Source: Candidatus Aegiribacteria sp. MLS_C (lineage in GTDB: Bacteria; Fermentibacterota; Fermentibacteria; Fermentibacterales; JCC-6). Taken from it: a DNA stretch of 64,000 nt. The notes under the pieces are model-generated. The model did not search any database and had not been told where the DNA came from. It saw nothing but the letters and a program-made list of their open reading frames with translations. The stretch's first letter is position 1. Each line of letters opens with the position of its first letter. Positions 54,057 to 62,391 of the stretch are shown one piece after another. A program made the translations under genes and the position numbers. The stretch spans positions 1 to 64,000 of the forward strand of contig LQBI01000005.1 in assembly GCA_002030045.1 (NCBI GenBank). The letters run 5' to 3'.

Positions 54057-54998
54057 TCAGCGGTTCTCAAGAAGGTCCCGAAGCCTCTGGAGTTCGGCTT
54101 CGGCCGCCCTCCTGCGGGCCTCAAGCTCCTCCAGACGTTCCCTTGCTCTCTCGATCCTCTGCTGCTCTCTCTCCAGAGCCAGCTGACGGGCCCCGAAGAT
54201 GGGACCGAAGGTTGACCTTATACCGATGGACACCTTGGAGTTCTGCATGATATCTGCCCTGTTCTGGTTCTCGGGAGGGAAGACCGTCATCTCGAACTCC
54301 GCCCATGCCATCTGGAGGGTTATGTACCGGTTCACGTCGTAGGTGGCCCCTAGGTTGAGGTCGCGCCCGTCCTGCTCCAGCACTATGGTGAAGGGTTCCG
54401 AGGGCCTGTAGACCACGGAACCGAAGAGACCGCTGGCGATGGAGCTGCCTATGCCCATGGCACCGTTGTCTATAACTCCCACGAACCGGCCTATGCCGAT
54501 CCCGAGGCTCACGGTGGCGGGTATGCCCATCAGGTAGCTCAGGTCCTTGGAGAGGACGGCGTATGCCGACCAGTTCTGAGCGTGGTCGTAGGGGTAGAAG
54601 ACCTCCACTCCAGCCGAATCGACCTTAAAGCAGTCGATGTATTCCTCTCCGGTGATGTTCTCCAGGCCTACGGCGAAGGCCGGGACCGTGATCCCCTCGA
54701 AGAGGAGACCCACCTTCGCGTTGCCTGCGATGCCGCCTTCCCCGAGGTAGGAGATACCCACCTGGCCGTACCTGAAGAGGCCGACATCCAGGTGGCCGGT
54801 CACCATGAATTCGCTGTTCGACGAGCCGGTTGAATCCTCGATGGTGTAGGCGGAAGCCCCGAGTTCCACCTCGACCTCCGTGTGCTGAAGCAAGTAGGCG
54901 TCGGGAGTATCCAGTACTCCCGAGCGGGAGAACGGAAGTGACCCACCCAGGACCGCCGGAACCAGAAGTGAAAGGGCTATGATCATACATGTCTTCAT
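54057..54998 (-). CDS. Outer-membrane beta-barrel protein with C-terminal coiled coil
   Basis: 313 residues starting at ATG 54998; the upstream open frame has no signal or homology. A signal sequence (MIIALSLLVPAVLGG) precedes amphipathic strands (VEVELGASAYTIEDS, VGLFRYGQVGISYLGEGG, ATVSLGIGIGRFVGVIDNGA). After residue about 270 comes a charged helix, LALEREQQRIERARERLEEL, likely a periplasmic coiled coil. First gene of the motor cluster and a plausible outer-membrane anchor for it. No known family is recognised. Confidence 0.78.
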   Translation of the reverse strand: MKTCMIIALSLLVPAVLGGSLPFSRSGVLDTPDAYLLQHTEVEVELGASAYTIEDSTGSSNSEFMVTGHLDVGLFRYGQVGISYLGEGGIAGNAKVGLLFEGITVPAFAVGLENITGEEYIDCFKVDSAGVEVFYPYDHAQNWSAYAVLSKDLSYLMGIPATVSLGIGIGRFVGVIDNGAMGIGSSIASGLFGSVVYRPSEPFTIVLEQDGRDLNLGATYDVNRYITLQMAWAEFEMTVFPPENQNRADIMQNSKVSIGIRSTFGPIFGARQLALEREQQRIERARERLEELEARRRAAEAELQRLRDLLENR

Positions 54999-55149
54999 AT
55001 AAACCAACTCCAACAATGCCCGGTAATGCTGTCGTCCTGTATGGCTATTGCCCTGCAGACTACAATTATTGACCTGTACCTGTTTCGAGTCAACCTCCGC
55101 GTACTCCAGTCCGCCGGTCCGGTATACCAGGAACAACAACGGGACGGTT

Positions 55150-55178
55150 TTGTTCCTTATCCAGTATAATACTATAAT
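55150..55178 (+). promoter_or_regulatory. Candidate promoter for the propeller/Ig-like surface protein
   Basis: TATAAT at 55173-55178 with TTGTTC at 55150-55155, spacing 17 bp; a second TATAAT is at 55165-55170. The segment is A+T-rich and lies 28 bp upstream of the ATG. The -35 is weak. Confidence 0.45.
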
Positions 55179-55205
55179 TCATCAGAGGAATTTCCGGAGG
55201 TCCAG

Positions 55206-58040
55206 ATGTCCCCTGTGTTCTTGGCAGCATTGGTCCTTTTCTCGCAGGCCGTGGAATGGGAGACGGACATCGGGTACCTTCCCTTCAGCAGCCCTCTGCT
55301 GGTGGACAACGGCAGCGGATCCATGGACATCTTCGTTGCTCTGGGCGACCGGGGTCTGGGCGGCTGGACCGGCACAGGCGAATCCCTCGAGGGCTTCCCC
55401 CTTTCTTCCGAACAGGGGGTTTCCGGAAGACCCGCCGCGTTCTACTCGCCTGAAACGGGCAGTACTCTGGTATACGCCGACAACCGGGGCGCGGTCCACA
55501 TGGTGGACCGTGCAGGCATAGAACTCCCTGGGTGGCCCCTGGAGACCGGAAGCTCGGTGGTGACCGGAATCTCCGTTGTGAACCTGGACGATGACTGCAC
55601 GATGGAGATAGCCTTCGGCACTTCGGACGGCATGGTCCATCTGGTGGACCGTTCGGGAAGACCCGCCGAGGGATGGCCGGTGGAGCTGCCGTCCAGGATG
55701 CAGTGGCAGCCCTCGCAGCTCTCACTCGGAGGGAATTCGGGCTACGGTCTGGTCTGCGGGCTGGCCAACATGAAGCTCTACCTGCTCTCCCGCTCGGGAA
55801 CGGTGCTTCCCGGCTGGCCCGTGAGCACCGGCTTCACGCTGGGCAGCACTCCCGTTTGCGGAGATATCGACGCGGACGGCCTCGGGGACGTGGTGCTCTC
55901 GACGAACAACGACAGGGTATACGCACTGAACTGCAGCGGAGCGGTCATAGACGGATGGCCCTTCTTCCTGGACGACAGGGTCGCCGGAGGAGCGCTGGCG
56001 ATAGGGCACCTGGACCTGACAGGAGGCAACCTCCAGGTTGCCGTTTCTACGATGGACGGCAAGGTCACGCTGCTGAGGGGCAGCGGCAGTCTCGCGGGAA
56101 CCTGGAGATGGCCGAACCTCACCGCCGGTGTTCCGACGTCCCCGGTGATATCCTCCTCGGGAGGGAACCCCGCGGTGATCGCAGGCTGTGACAGCGGGTA
56201 CGTCTATGCGTGGAACGCCCAGGGAGACGGGATACAGGGATTCCCGGTGGCCATGGGCCAGGCCGTCTCCAGGACACCGGCTGCCGGCGACGTCGACGGC
56301 GACGGCAGCATCGAACTGATAGTGCTGGGAAGATCGGGGACAATGGCCTGCATCTCCCTCTCCGGCAGCGGAGGCCGCCTTGAGACATGGCAGCAGATAC
56401 TTTGCGACCAGTTCAACAGCGGCAGCTTCGGAACGTCCCACCTTCCCGGCCTGACCGCCGGTACCGTCGCTTCCGAGGCATCAGGGACCGTGGTACTGCC
56501 GTACACCGTGGAGGGTACCGCCCCGCAGCGGCTGACCCTGGCATACTCCACCAACGCCGGCTACTCCTGGACGGAGACTACCAGTTTCGGCACTACGGCC
56601 GAAAACGTTGAGTGGTACAGTGAAGCCGACCTTCCCGGTCATGACGAGAGGGAATGCGCGCTGAAGGTCACGCCATGGTGCGCGGCGGGTCCCGGCACCA
56701 GCGGGCTTTCCAACGTATTCCACCTGGACAACAACTCACCTCCCACCCTCTCGATCTCTTCGATAGAGGAGGAGTCCAGCGGCCGTTTCCTCATCTTCTA
56801 CTCGGTGGAGGACCCGGAGAGGGACATCATACAGCTGCAGGCGCAGTACTCCTCCGACGGCGGTGAACACTGGCTGAACGCGGACCTTTCGGGAAGCACG
56901 CTCCAGATACCGTCCTGGCTCTACGGCGACCCGGTCAGATGGGACGCCTCCTCCGTGGAAGGACTGAGCGAGGTCGAGGACGTGCTGCTGAGGATGAGGG
57001 CGGCGGACGCGGACCCGGGACCCTGGAGCGCCATCTCCCTGGACGAGGGACTGCGTGACCACTCTGTGGCTCAGATCGTCGTCCCCTCAGAGGAGGTCTC
57101 CGACGAAGTCAGGCTCGGAGTGAGGCTCTCCGATCCCAAGGACGATCCGATGTCCTTCCTGTGGGAGTATTCAACGGACGGCGGAGAAAGCTGGGAGAGG
57201 GCTACGGTGACGGGCAGCAGGGTGCCTGTGACCGGCAACTGCCACTACGAGATAACATGGGACTCATCCGTCGACATACCTGGGCTGGATGCGGCCTCGG
57301 TCAGGTTCAGGGCCTCGGGATCGGAGGACGGGGACGCTTCACTTCACTCATCCCCATTCCACGTGGACAACAACAGACTTCCGGTCCTTGAGATCAGGTC
57401 TCCGGGCAGGTGGGACCACTTCAGCGGATCCGTGCCCATCTCCTTCGATATCTCCGACGCCGAGGGGGATTCCATCTCGATGCTTCTGGAATACAGGATC
57501 GAGGGCACCCCGGCCTGGGTACCTGCCACCGGTCTCATACCCAGCGGCTACTATCCCCACTCGACCTACAGTTCGTCGCTAACATGGAATTCGTCGGAGG
57601 ACCTGCCGGGATCCGACCGGCTGGAACTCCGAATACGCCTGGGGGCGACGGACAGGGATACAGTCTTTACCGGCGAAGTGGGTCCCATTTCTGTTGACAA
57701 TTCCCGCCTCCCCGCCGCGATGCAGGCAGCGGTGAGCCGAGTGTCGCCCCATGCCGGAACGGTGGAGGTCTCCTACGAACTCTCGGATCCCAGGGAACGT
57801 ACGCTCGACCTGATGGTCACATACAGCTCCGACCGGGGCCGGACATGGCGGGACGCCACCGTCACGGGGGACCTGGCATCCAGGAGCGTTTCCGGATACC
57901 AGGGCAGTTTCACCTGGAATTCGGAGCAGGACATGGATGAATGGCCGCCGGATTCGAACCGGGGCGTAATGCTGAAGATCACTCCCGTTTCCAAAGAACT
58001 GCTGGGCGCTCCCAGGATCCTGGAGATAGAGCTGGACTGA
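55206..58040 (+). CDS. Secreted beta-propeller plus Ig-like repeat protein
   Basis: 944 residues with a short signal (PVFLAALVLFSQA). Residues about 20-400 are a beta-propeller of PQQ/FG-GAP-like blades: LVYADNRGAVHMVDRAGIEL, PGWPLETGSSVVTGISVVNL, GDIDADGLGDVVLSTNNDRV, GDVDGDGSIELIVLGRSG. Residues about 420-940 contain about five Ig/fibronectin-like repeats with the recurring pattern YSxDGGExWxxA, then SxxLxWxSxxDxPG (for example QYSSDGGEHWLNADLSG). A surface or extracellular binding role is likely. No C-terminal sorting domain is evident. Confidence 0.82.
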   Translation: MSPVFLAALVLFSQAVEWETDIGYLPFSSPLLVDNGSGSMDIFVALGDRGLGGWTGTGESLEGFPLSSEQGVSGRPAAFYSPETGSTLVYADNRGAVHMVDRAGIELPGWPLETGSSVVTGISVVNLDDDCTMEIAFGTSDGMVHLVDRSGRPAEGWPVELPSRMQWQPSQLSLGGNSGYGLVCGLANMKLYLLSRSGTVLPGWPVSTGFTLGSTPVCGDIDADGLGDVVLSTNNDRVYALNCSGAVIDGWPFFLDDRVAGGALAIGHLDLTGGNLQVAVSTMDGKVTLLRGSGSLAGTWRWPNLTAGVPTSPVISSSGGNPAVIAGCDSGYVYAWNAQGDGIQGFPVAMGQAVSRTPAAGDVDGDGSIELIVLGRSGTMACISLSGSGGRLETWQQILCDQFNSGSFGTSHLPGLTAGTVASEASGTVVLPYTVEGTAPQRLTLAYSTNAGYSWTETTSFGTTAENVEWYSEADLPGHDERECALKVTPWCAAGPGTSGLSNVFHLDNNSPPTLSISSIEEESSGRFLIFYSVEDPERDIIQLQAQYSSDGGEHWLNADLSGSTLQIPSWLYGDPVRWDASSVEGLSEVEDVLLRMRAADADPGPWSAISLDEGLRDHSVAQIVVPSEEVSDEVRLGVRLSDPKDDPMSFLWEYSTDGGESWERATVTGSRVPVTGNCHYEITWDSSVDIPGLDAASVRFRASGSEDGDASLHSSPFHVDNNRLPVLEIRSPGRWDHFSGSVPISFDISDAEGDSISMLLEYRIEGTPAWVPATGLIPSGYYPHSTYSSSLTWNSSEDLPGSDRLELRIRLGATDRDTVFTGEVGPISVDNSRLPAAMQAAVSRVSPHAGTVEVSYELSDPRERTLDLMVTYSSDRGRTWRDATVTGDLASRSVSGYQGSFTWNSEQDMDEWPPDSNRGVMLKITPVSKELLGAPRILEIELD

Positions 58041-58065
58041 CCAAGGATCCGTAAGCCGGAACGGC

Positions 58066-59373
58066 TCAGGAATAACCGAGATCCGATTTTCCCCCGGCAA
58101 GGCTGAAGGTGAGTGGAGCCTTCTCCCTGAGAATGCCCATCATCCTGCGGGCGGTCCCGCGAATGTCCCATTGAGCGTGCTCGTCCTCCCGCAGCCTGGA
58201 GAAGTGGTAGAGTTCCCTGCCGTTCATGCACATGACCACCCTGCGCCTGTGGGCGTTGGTGAGCATATAGGGATAGAGGATACCCAGACCACCCGAGAAT
58301 CCCTCCGCATGTCCCACGGCGGAGAGGAACCTCTTCTCCAGGCCCGCTTCCGCTATGCTGGGAGGAACTGTGACACCCAGGGAGGGATCGTAGACGGAGA
58401 CCAGCCTGGTGCACATCCTGTGCCTCTTCAACTGTGCGTAGGCGCTTGAGGATACCACGAGCTGGAATACGGCCCTGAAGAACTCCCACTCCCTGGGTAC
58501 CTGGTCGTGTATTCCGAGTCCTTCCAGGACCTCCTCGAACAGACCGCGCCTTCCGGTTCCGTCCATTGATGCCCAGAGGTCCTGCGCCCTGTCCAGGGAG
58601 ACGCCGTCCCTCCACTGGAGAAGCAGCGCACCCACCCTGGAATCGCCGTCGCACTCCAGCAGCATCACCTCTTCGGGGGGAACTTCCTCCACAGGCGAGG
58701 GAGAGTGGGCGAATCCGTCCATGGGCGTGGGATCAAGGAAGAGGAAGAGCGAAGGGGCGGCTTCCACGGCGAGTTCCAGGAGTTTTTCCGAGATCAGTCT
58801 GACTTCACCAAGGGGATGACAGGAGAGCCTCCTTATTATGTGCTCCAGCTCCCTGGCGTTGACGGTCATTCCCATCTGGCACGAAGTGGCCAGCGGCAGG
58901 AGGTACCGTGCGTCCTCCCTGGCCCTGTCCCTTCCGAAGCCCTTCCCCTCCAGCGCATCACAGACATCGGCGTAGGACCGGAAGAGACCCCGGGCCGCAC
59001 CGACGAATCCCTCCTCCATTCCCTCCGGAAGGTCCGGAGGCACCACCAGGTCCTCCCCTATCCTTATGTATCTCTGGGATTTCTCGGTGAAACTGGCCAG
59101 CCTGAAGCTCTGCAGTTCCTCAGCCGCAAGCCTTGAGACATCCAGCAGGTCGAAGTTCAGTACGGCGTGCTCGGCGACGGAACCGTGCCCGTAGTCGAAA
59201 ACGATGCGGCGGTTGGAAACCCTTGCCCTGTCCACTTCCCTGCAGGCCTCGGCCCTCAGCTCCGGCACCGGCCGGGGGTCGCGGCTTATCCTGGCGTAGG
59301 CGGCGGACAGGGTCTCGGGAGTGGTCCCCCCGTACTGGACGTCTGTGTTGAATCCGGCAAGGTGTATCTTCAT
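58066..59373 (-). CDS. Tandem-domain ThyX-like protein (flavin-dependent thymidylate synthase family)
   Basis: 435 residues made of two ThyX-type halves. The first has DYGHGSVAEHAVLNFDLLDV, SFRLASFTEKSQRY (89-102) in the place of the RHRxxSxxxxSxRY motif, and LPLATSCQMGMTVNARELEH near 160-180. The second has AQLKRHRMCTRLVSVYD (314-329), which restores RHR but loses the SxRY end, and MCMNGRELYHFSRLREDEHA near 381-400. ThyX normally is one domain of about 220-250 residues forming a homotetramer with FAD and dUMP at domain interfaces. A fused pair could build composite sites, or be a divergent non-thymidylate enzyme. Its start overlaps the GH84 stop by ATGA. Confidence 0.85.
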   Translation of the reverse strand: MKIHLAGFNTDVQYGGTTPETLSAAYARISRDPRPVPELRAEACREVDRARVSNRRIVFDYGHGSVAEHAVLNFDLLDVSRLAAEELQSFRLASFTEKSQRYIRIGEDLVVPPDLPEGMEEGFVGAARGLFRSYADVCDALEGKGFGRDRAREDARYLLPLATSCQMGMTVNARELEHIIRRLSCHPLGEVRLISEKLLELAVEAAPSLFLFLDPTPMDGFAHSPSPVEEVPPEEVMLLECDGDSRVGALLLQWRDGVSLDRAQDLWASMDGTGRRGLFEEVLEGLGIHDQVPREWEFFRAVFQLVVSSSAYAQLKRHRMCTRLVSVYDPSLGVTVPPSIAEAGLEKRFLSAVGHAEGFSGGLGILYPYMLTNAHRRRVVMCMNGRELYHFSRLREDEHAQWDIRGTARRMMGILREKAPLTFSLAGGKSDLGYS

Positions 59374-60557
59374 GCATCGCCTCCGGTGCGTTCCAGGTTA
59401 AGCTCGGCAGCCAGCGCCGCCAGGGGATGCTCGTAGGGGAGTCTCCTGAACACCAGGTGGTCCAGCCTCTCCCTCCTCAGCTCCGGAGAGGCTAACATAA
59501 GTATTTCGCGCCACTGGCCAAACAGCCTGGACAGGTCGCGGACGTATGGGGCCAGCTCGTACCCCCACGCAAGACCCTCCAGCTCCTCCAGGAACCGGGA
59601 CGCCGTTCCGCGGCATCTCTCCAGCAGTGCCAGGGTACCCTTGTCAGGTCCGCGGACCATGCCGCTCCTTATGCCCTCGATGAGCGCGGCAGCATCTCCG
59701 GACACCGACCAGGGAGTATCATGGAACCATCCGAGGACTTCCCAGCCCTCGTGGAAGCTTCCCAGCTCCCCGGGCCATTCCGGTTCGGCACCCGCAGCGG
59801 TCAGCATTCGGTAGAGCCCGTAGAGCGCAACGGGAAAACACTCCGGCGGGTTCAGGAAGTACTCATGGTCCCCGTGCATCCTGTCCTTCAGATCGGCCAG
59901 GTATATGCGCCTCAGGCAGTAATCGTCGGCCAGGAGATTGTCCCAGATGACCGGCCGGCACCCGAGGAGGTCCGCCGCCCGGTCCAGCGAAGGTCCGTAC
60001 AGCTCCCTGGAGACCACGGCATCACCGGTCCAGAAGGACATCCAGCCTCCCGGCATGTTCTGTCTCCAGCCCCGGAGGTACTCCCCGCCATCGTACCTGT
60101 CCAGGAGTTCTCCGCAGTAGACCGTAGGGCAAAGGTATACGGGACAGTCGAACCCCTCCAGGGCGGACGTGGCCAGACGGAGCTGTCTTTCGGCCAGGCC
60201 GCCGTCAACGGGCTGCGGTATGTCGTCGAAGAGGACCGCTATTCCCGATGCTCCCAATCTGAGGGCGTTCTCAGCCTTACGTGAGAGCAGCGAATGCTCG
60301 TAGTCACGGAAACCCCACGGGCTGATCCCGTATATGAACCTCACCCCGGTCCCGGCGGCCAGTTCCATGTCGCGTCGCAGCTCCTCCACCAGTTCGGGGG
60401 GGCTTTCCTCCCTCCACCTGATCCTGTGGAAGGGATCGTTCTTGGGAGCGTAAAGGTATGCGGGTTCATCGAGCGCCGACAGATGCCTTATAAGTTCGGC
60501 CCTGCGGCCCCCGGTGAACGGCCTTCCGTAGAACCCTTCCACTACCCCTCGAACCAT
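59370..60557 (-). CDS. GH84-type glycoside hydrolase (O-GlcNAcase/hyaluronidase-like)
   Basis: 395 residues. The N-terminal catalytic barrel has RGVVEGFYGRPFTGGRRAEL, YLYAPKNDPFHRIRWREE, FIYGISPW and the double-Asp motif AVLFDDIPQP near residue 110, all hallmarks of GH84. PTVYCG, VIWDNLLADDY and HEYFLNPPE follow. It removes N-acetylglucosamine by substrate-assisted catalysis. No signal peptide is seen, so it may act on cytosolic GlcNAc conjugates. A C-terminal helical region follows. It is divergent from the formiminotransferase gene and overlaps the ThyX-like gene. Confidence 0.88.
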   Translation of the reverse strand: MVRGVVEGFYGRPFTGGRRAELIRHLSALDEPAYLYAPKNDPFHRIRWREESPPELVEELRRDMELAAGTGVRFIYGISPWGFRDYEHSLLSRKAENALRLGASGIAVLFDDIPQPVDGGLAERQLRLATSALEGFDCPVYLCPTVYCGELLDRYDGGEYLRGWRQNMPGGWMSFWTGDAVVSRELYGPSLDRAADLLGCRPVIWDNLLADDYCLRRIYLADLKDRMHGDHEYFLNPPECFPVALYGLYRMLTAAGAEPEWPGELGSFHEGWEVLGWFHDTPWSVSGDAAALIEGIRSGMVRGPDKGTLALLERCRGTASRFLEELEGLAWGYELAPYVRDLSRLFGQWREILMLASPELRRERLDHLVFRRLPYEHPLAALAAELNLERTGGDA

Positions 60558-60675
60558 TCCGGACCCGCCTCCGTCGTTGACTTCCAGGCTCCCATTTCCT
60601 AGCTTTGATACTTGAATCTACAGGAGAATACCCATTTCCGGAAATACCATCATTGAAGACCATCAGGAGGGTTCG

Positions 60676-62391
60676 ATGCCTAGGAACATAGTAGAGGCTG
60701 TCCCGAACATCTCAGAGGGACAGAACCGGGAGATAATAGACGAAGTGGCGGCGGCGGCCGGTTCCGTATCCGGATGCAAGGTCCTTGACGTGGACCCCGG
60801 AGCCGCCACCAACAGGACCGTCATCACCATCGCCGGCGAGCCCCAGGCGGTCATCGAGAGCTGCTTCCAGCTGATACGCAGGGCCTCGGAGCTCATCGAC
60901 ATGCGGAAGCACAGGGGCGAGCATCCCAGGCACGGCGCCACCGACGTCTGCCCCTTCGTGCCGGTATCCGGCATAACCATGGAGGACTGCGCCGAGTACG
61001 CCCGCAGCCTTGGAAGACGGGTCGGGGAGGAACTGGGCATTCCGGTCTACCTCTACGAGAAGGCCGCATCCAGGCCCGAGTGGGAGAAGCTTCCAAATAT
61101 ACGGAAAGGCGAGTACGAGGCCCTTCCCGACAAGCTGGGAAAGCCCGAGTGGGAACCGGACTTCGGACCGAACGAGTGGAACGACAGGGTGGCCAGGACC
61201 GGTGTCTGCACCATAGGCGCCAGGAATTTCCTCATCGCCTACAACGTGAACCTCAACACCAGGGACCCCGGCGTCGCCAGGGACATCGGACTGACCATCA
61301 GGGACACCGGCCGGTTCCTCAGGGACGAGAACTGGAAGTTCGTGAGGGACGGAAACGGAAAGAAACTGAAGCAGCCGGGGAAGCTCCAGTGCTGCAAGGC
61401 AACCGGCTGGTTCATCGAGGAGTACCAGACCGCGCAGGTGACCATGAACCTTACGGACATTTCGGTAACTCCGCTCCATATGGGATTCGAGGCGGTCAAG
61501 GAGGAGGCCGAGAAGCTGGGAGCCAGAGTGACCGGCTCGGAGGTGGTGGGTCTCCTGCCCCTGAGCGCAATGCTGGAGGCGGGACGCTTCTACATTGAAA
61601 GGCAGCACAGCGGTCTGTCCGGGACGGGACGGCAGGGCAAGACCACCGGAGTGCCGCAGGCCGAACTCATCGAGACCGCCATCAGGTCCATGGGCCTGAG
61701 GGATGTCGCTCCCTTCGACCCCAGGGAGAAGATCATCGAGTTCATGGTGGAGGAGAAGACTGTCGACCTGTCCGGAATGACATGCAGGGCCTTCGCCGAC
61801 GAACTTTCCACGGATTCTCCAGCGCCCGGAGGAGGCTCCGCGGCGGCCCTGATGGGAGCGCTGGGGGCCTCGCTGGACTCCATGGTGGCGAACCTGTCGG
61901 TCAAGAAGCGCAAGTGCCGGGAGCACTGGGAACTCATGAGGGGAATAGCCCCCGGGGCGCAGGCCATCAAGGACGACCTGCTGAACGCCATGGACGACGA
62001 CACCGAAGCCTTCAACGCCTGGATGGACGCGGCCAGGTCCGGCGGAGACGTGCAGTCGGCGGTCAGGAGAGCCATCGAAGTGCCACTGAGGGTCCTTGCC
62101 CGGTGTCCCGAGATCATCCAGCTGGCTTCGGAACTCGAGGAGAAGGGTCTGCAGGCATCGATATCGGATGCGGGTGTGGCCGCGGCCGCTGCCAGGGCCG
62201 CCGGAGTGGGGGCGTACTACAACGTGCTCATCAACCTGTGCGAGCTGGAGGACCGGGAATACGCCTCAGAGACGATGAAGAAGGCCGAGGAATACCTCGA
62301 GGAGACTGTCGCCAGGGCGGACAGCATCTTCGAGAGGGTACAGGAGAAGCTGGCGGGGAAAGTGGAGGGCGGAGGCTCTTGGGAGGAATAG
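60676..62391 (+). CDS. ftcD: Bifunctional glutamate formiminotransferase / formiminotetrahydrofolate cyclodeaminase
   Basis: 571 residues in two fused parts. Residues 1 to about 330 are the formiminotransferase: IVEAVPNISEGQNREIIDEV, HRGEHPRHGATDVCPFVPVS (active-site His region), ARNFLIAYNVNLNT and VVGLLPLSAMLEAGRFYI. Residues about 370-560 are the cyclodeaminase: FADELSTDSPAPGGGSAAAL, then helical segments. It moves the formimino group of histidine breakdown onto tetrahydrofolate and releases ammonia, giving methenyl-THF. It completes the pathway begun by HutH at 41238. The start has CAGGAGG 4-5 nt upstream. The transketolase start lies inside its last 13 bp. Confidence 0.95.
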   Translation: MPRNIVEAVPNISEGQNREIIDEVAAAAGSVSGCKVLDVDPGAATNRTVITIAGEPQAVIESCFQLIRRASELIDMRKHRGEHPRHGATDVCPFVPVSGITMEDCAEYARSLGRRVGEELGIPVYLYEKAASRPEWEKLPNIRKGEYEALPDKLGKPEWEPDFGPNEWNDRVARTGVCTIGARNFLIAYNVNLNTRDPGVARDIGLTIRDTGRFLRDENWKFVRDGNGKKLKQPGKLQCCKATGWFIEEYQTAQVTMNLTDISVTPLHMGFEAVKEEAEKLGARVTGSEVVGLLPLSAMLEAGRFYIERQHSGLSGTGRQGKTTGVPQAELIETAIRSMGLRDVAPFDPREKIIEFMVEEKTVDLSGMTCRAFADELSTDSPAPGGGSAAALMGALGASLDSMVANLSVKKRKCREHWELMRGIAPGAQAIKDDLLNAMDDDTEAFNAWMDAARSGGDVQSAVRRAIEVPLRVLARCPEIIQLASELEEKGLQASISDAGVAAAAARAAGVGAYYNVLINLCELEDREYASETMKKAEEYLEETVARADSIFERVQEKLAGKVEGGGSWEE

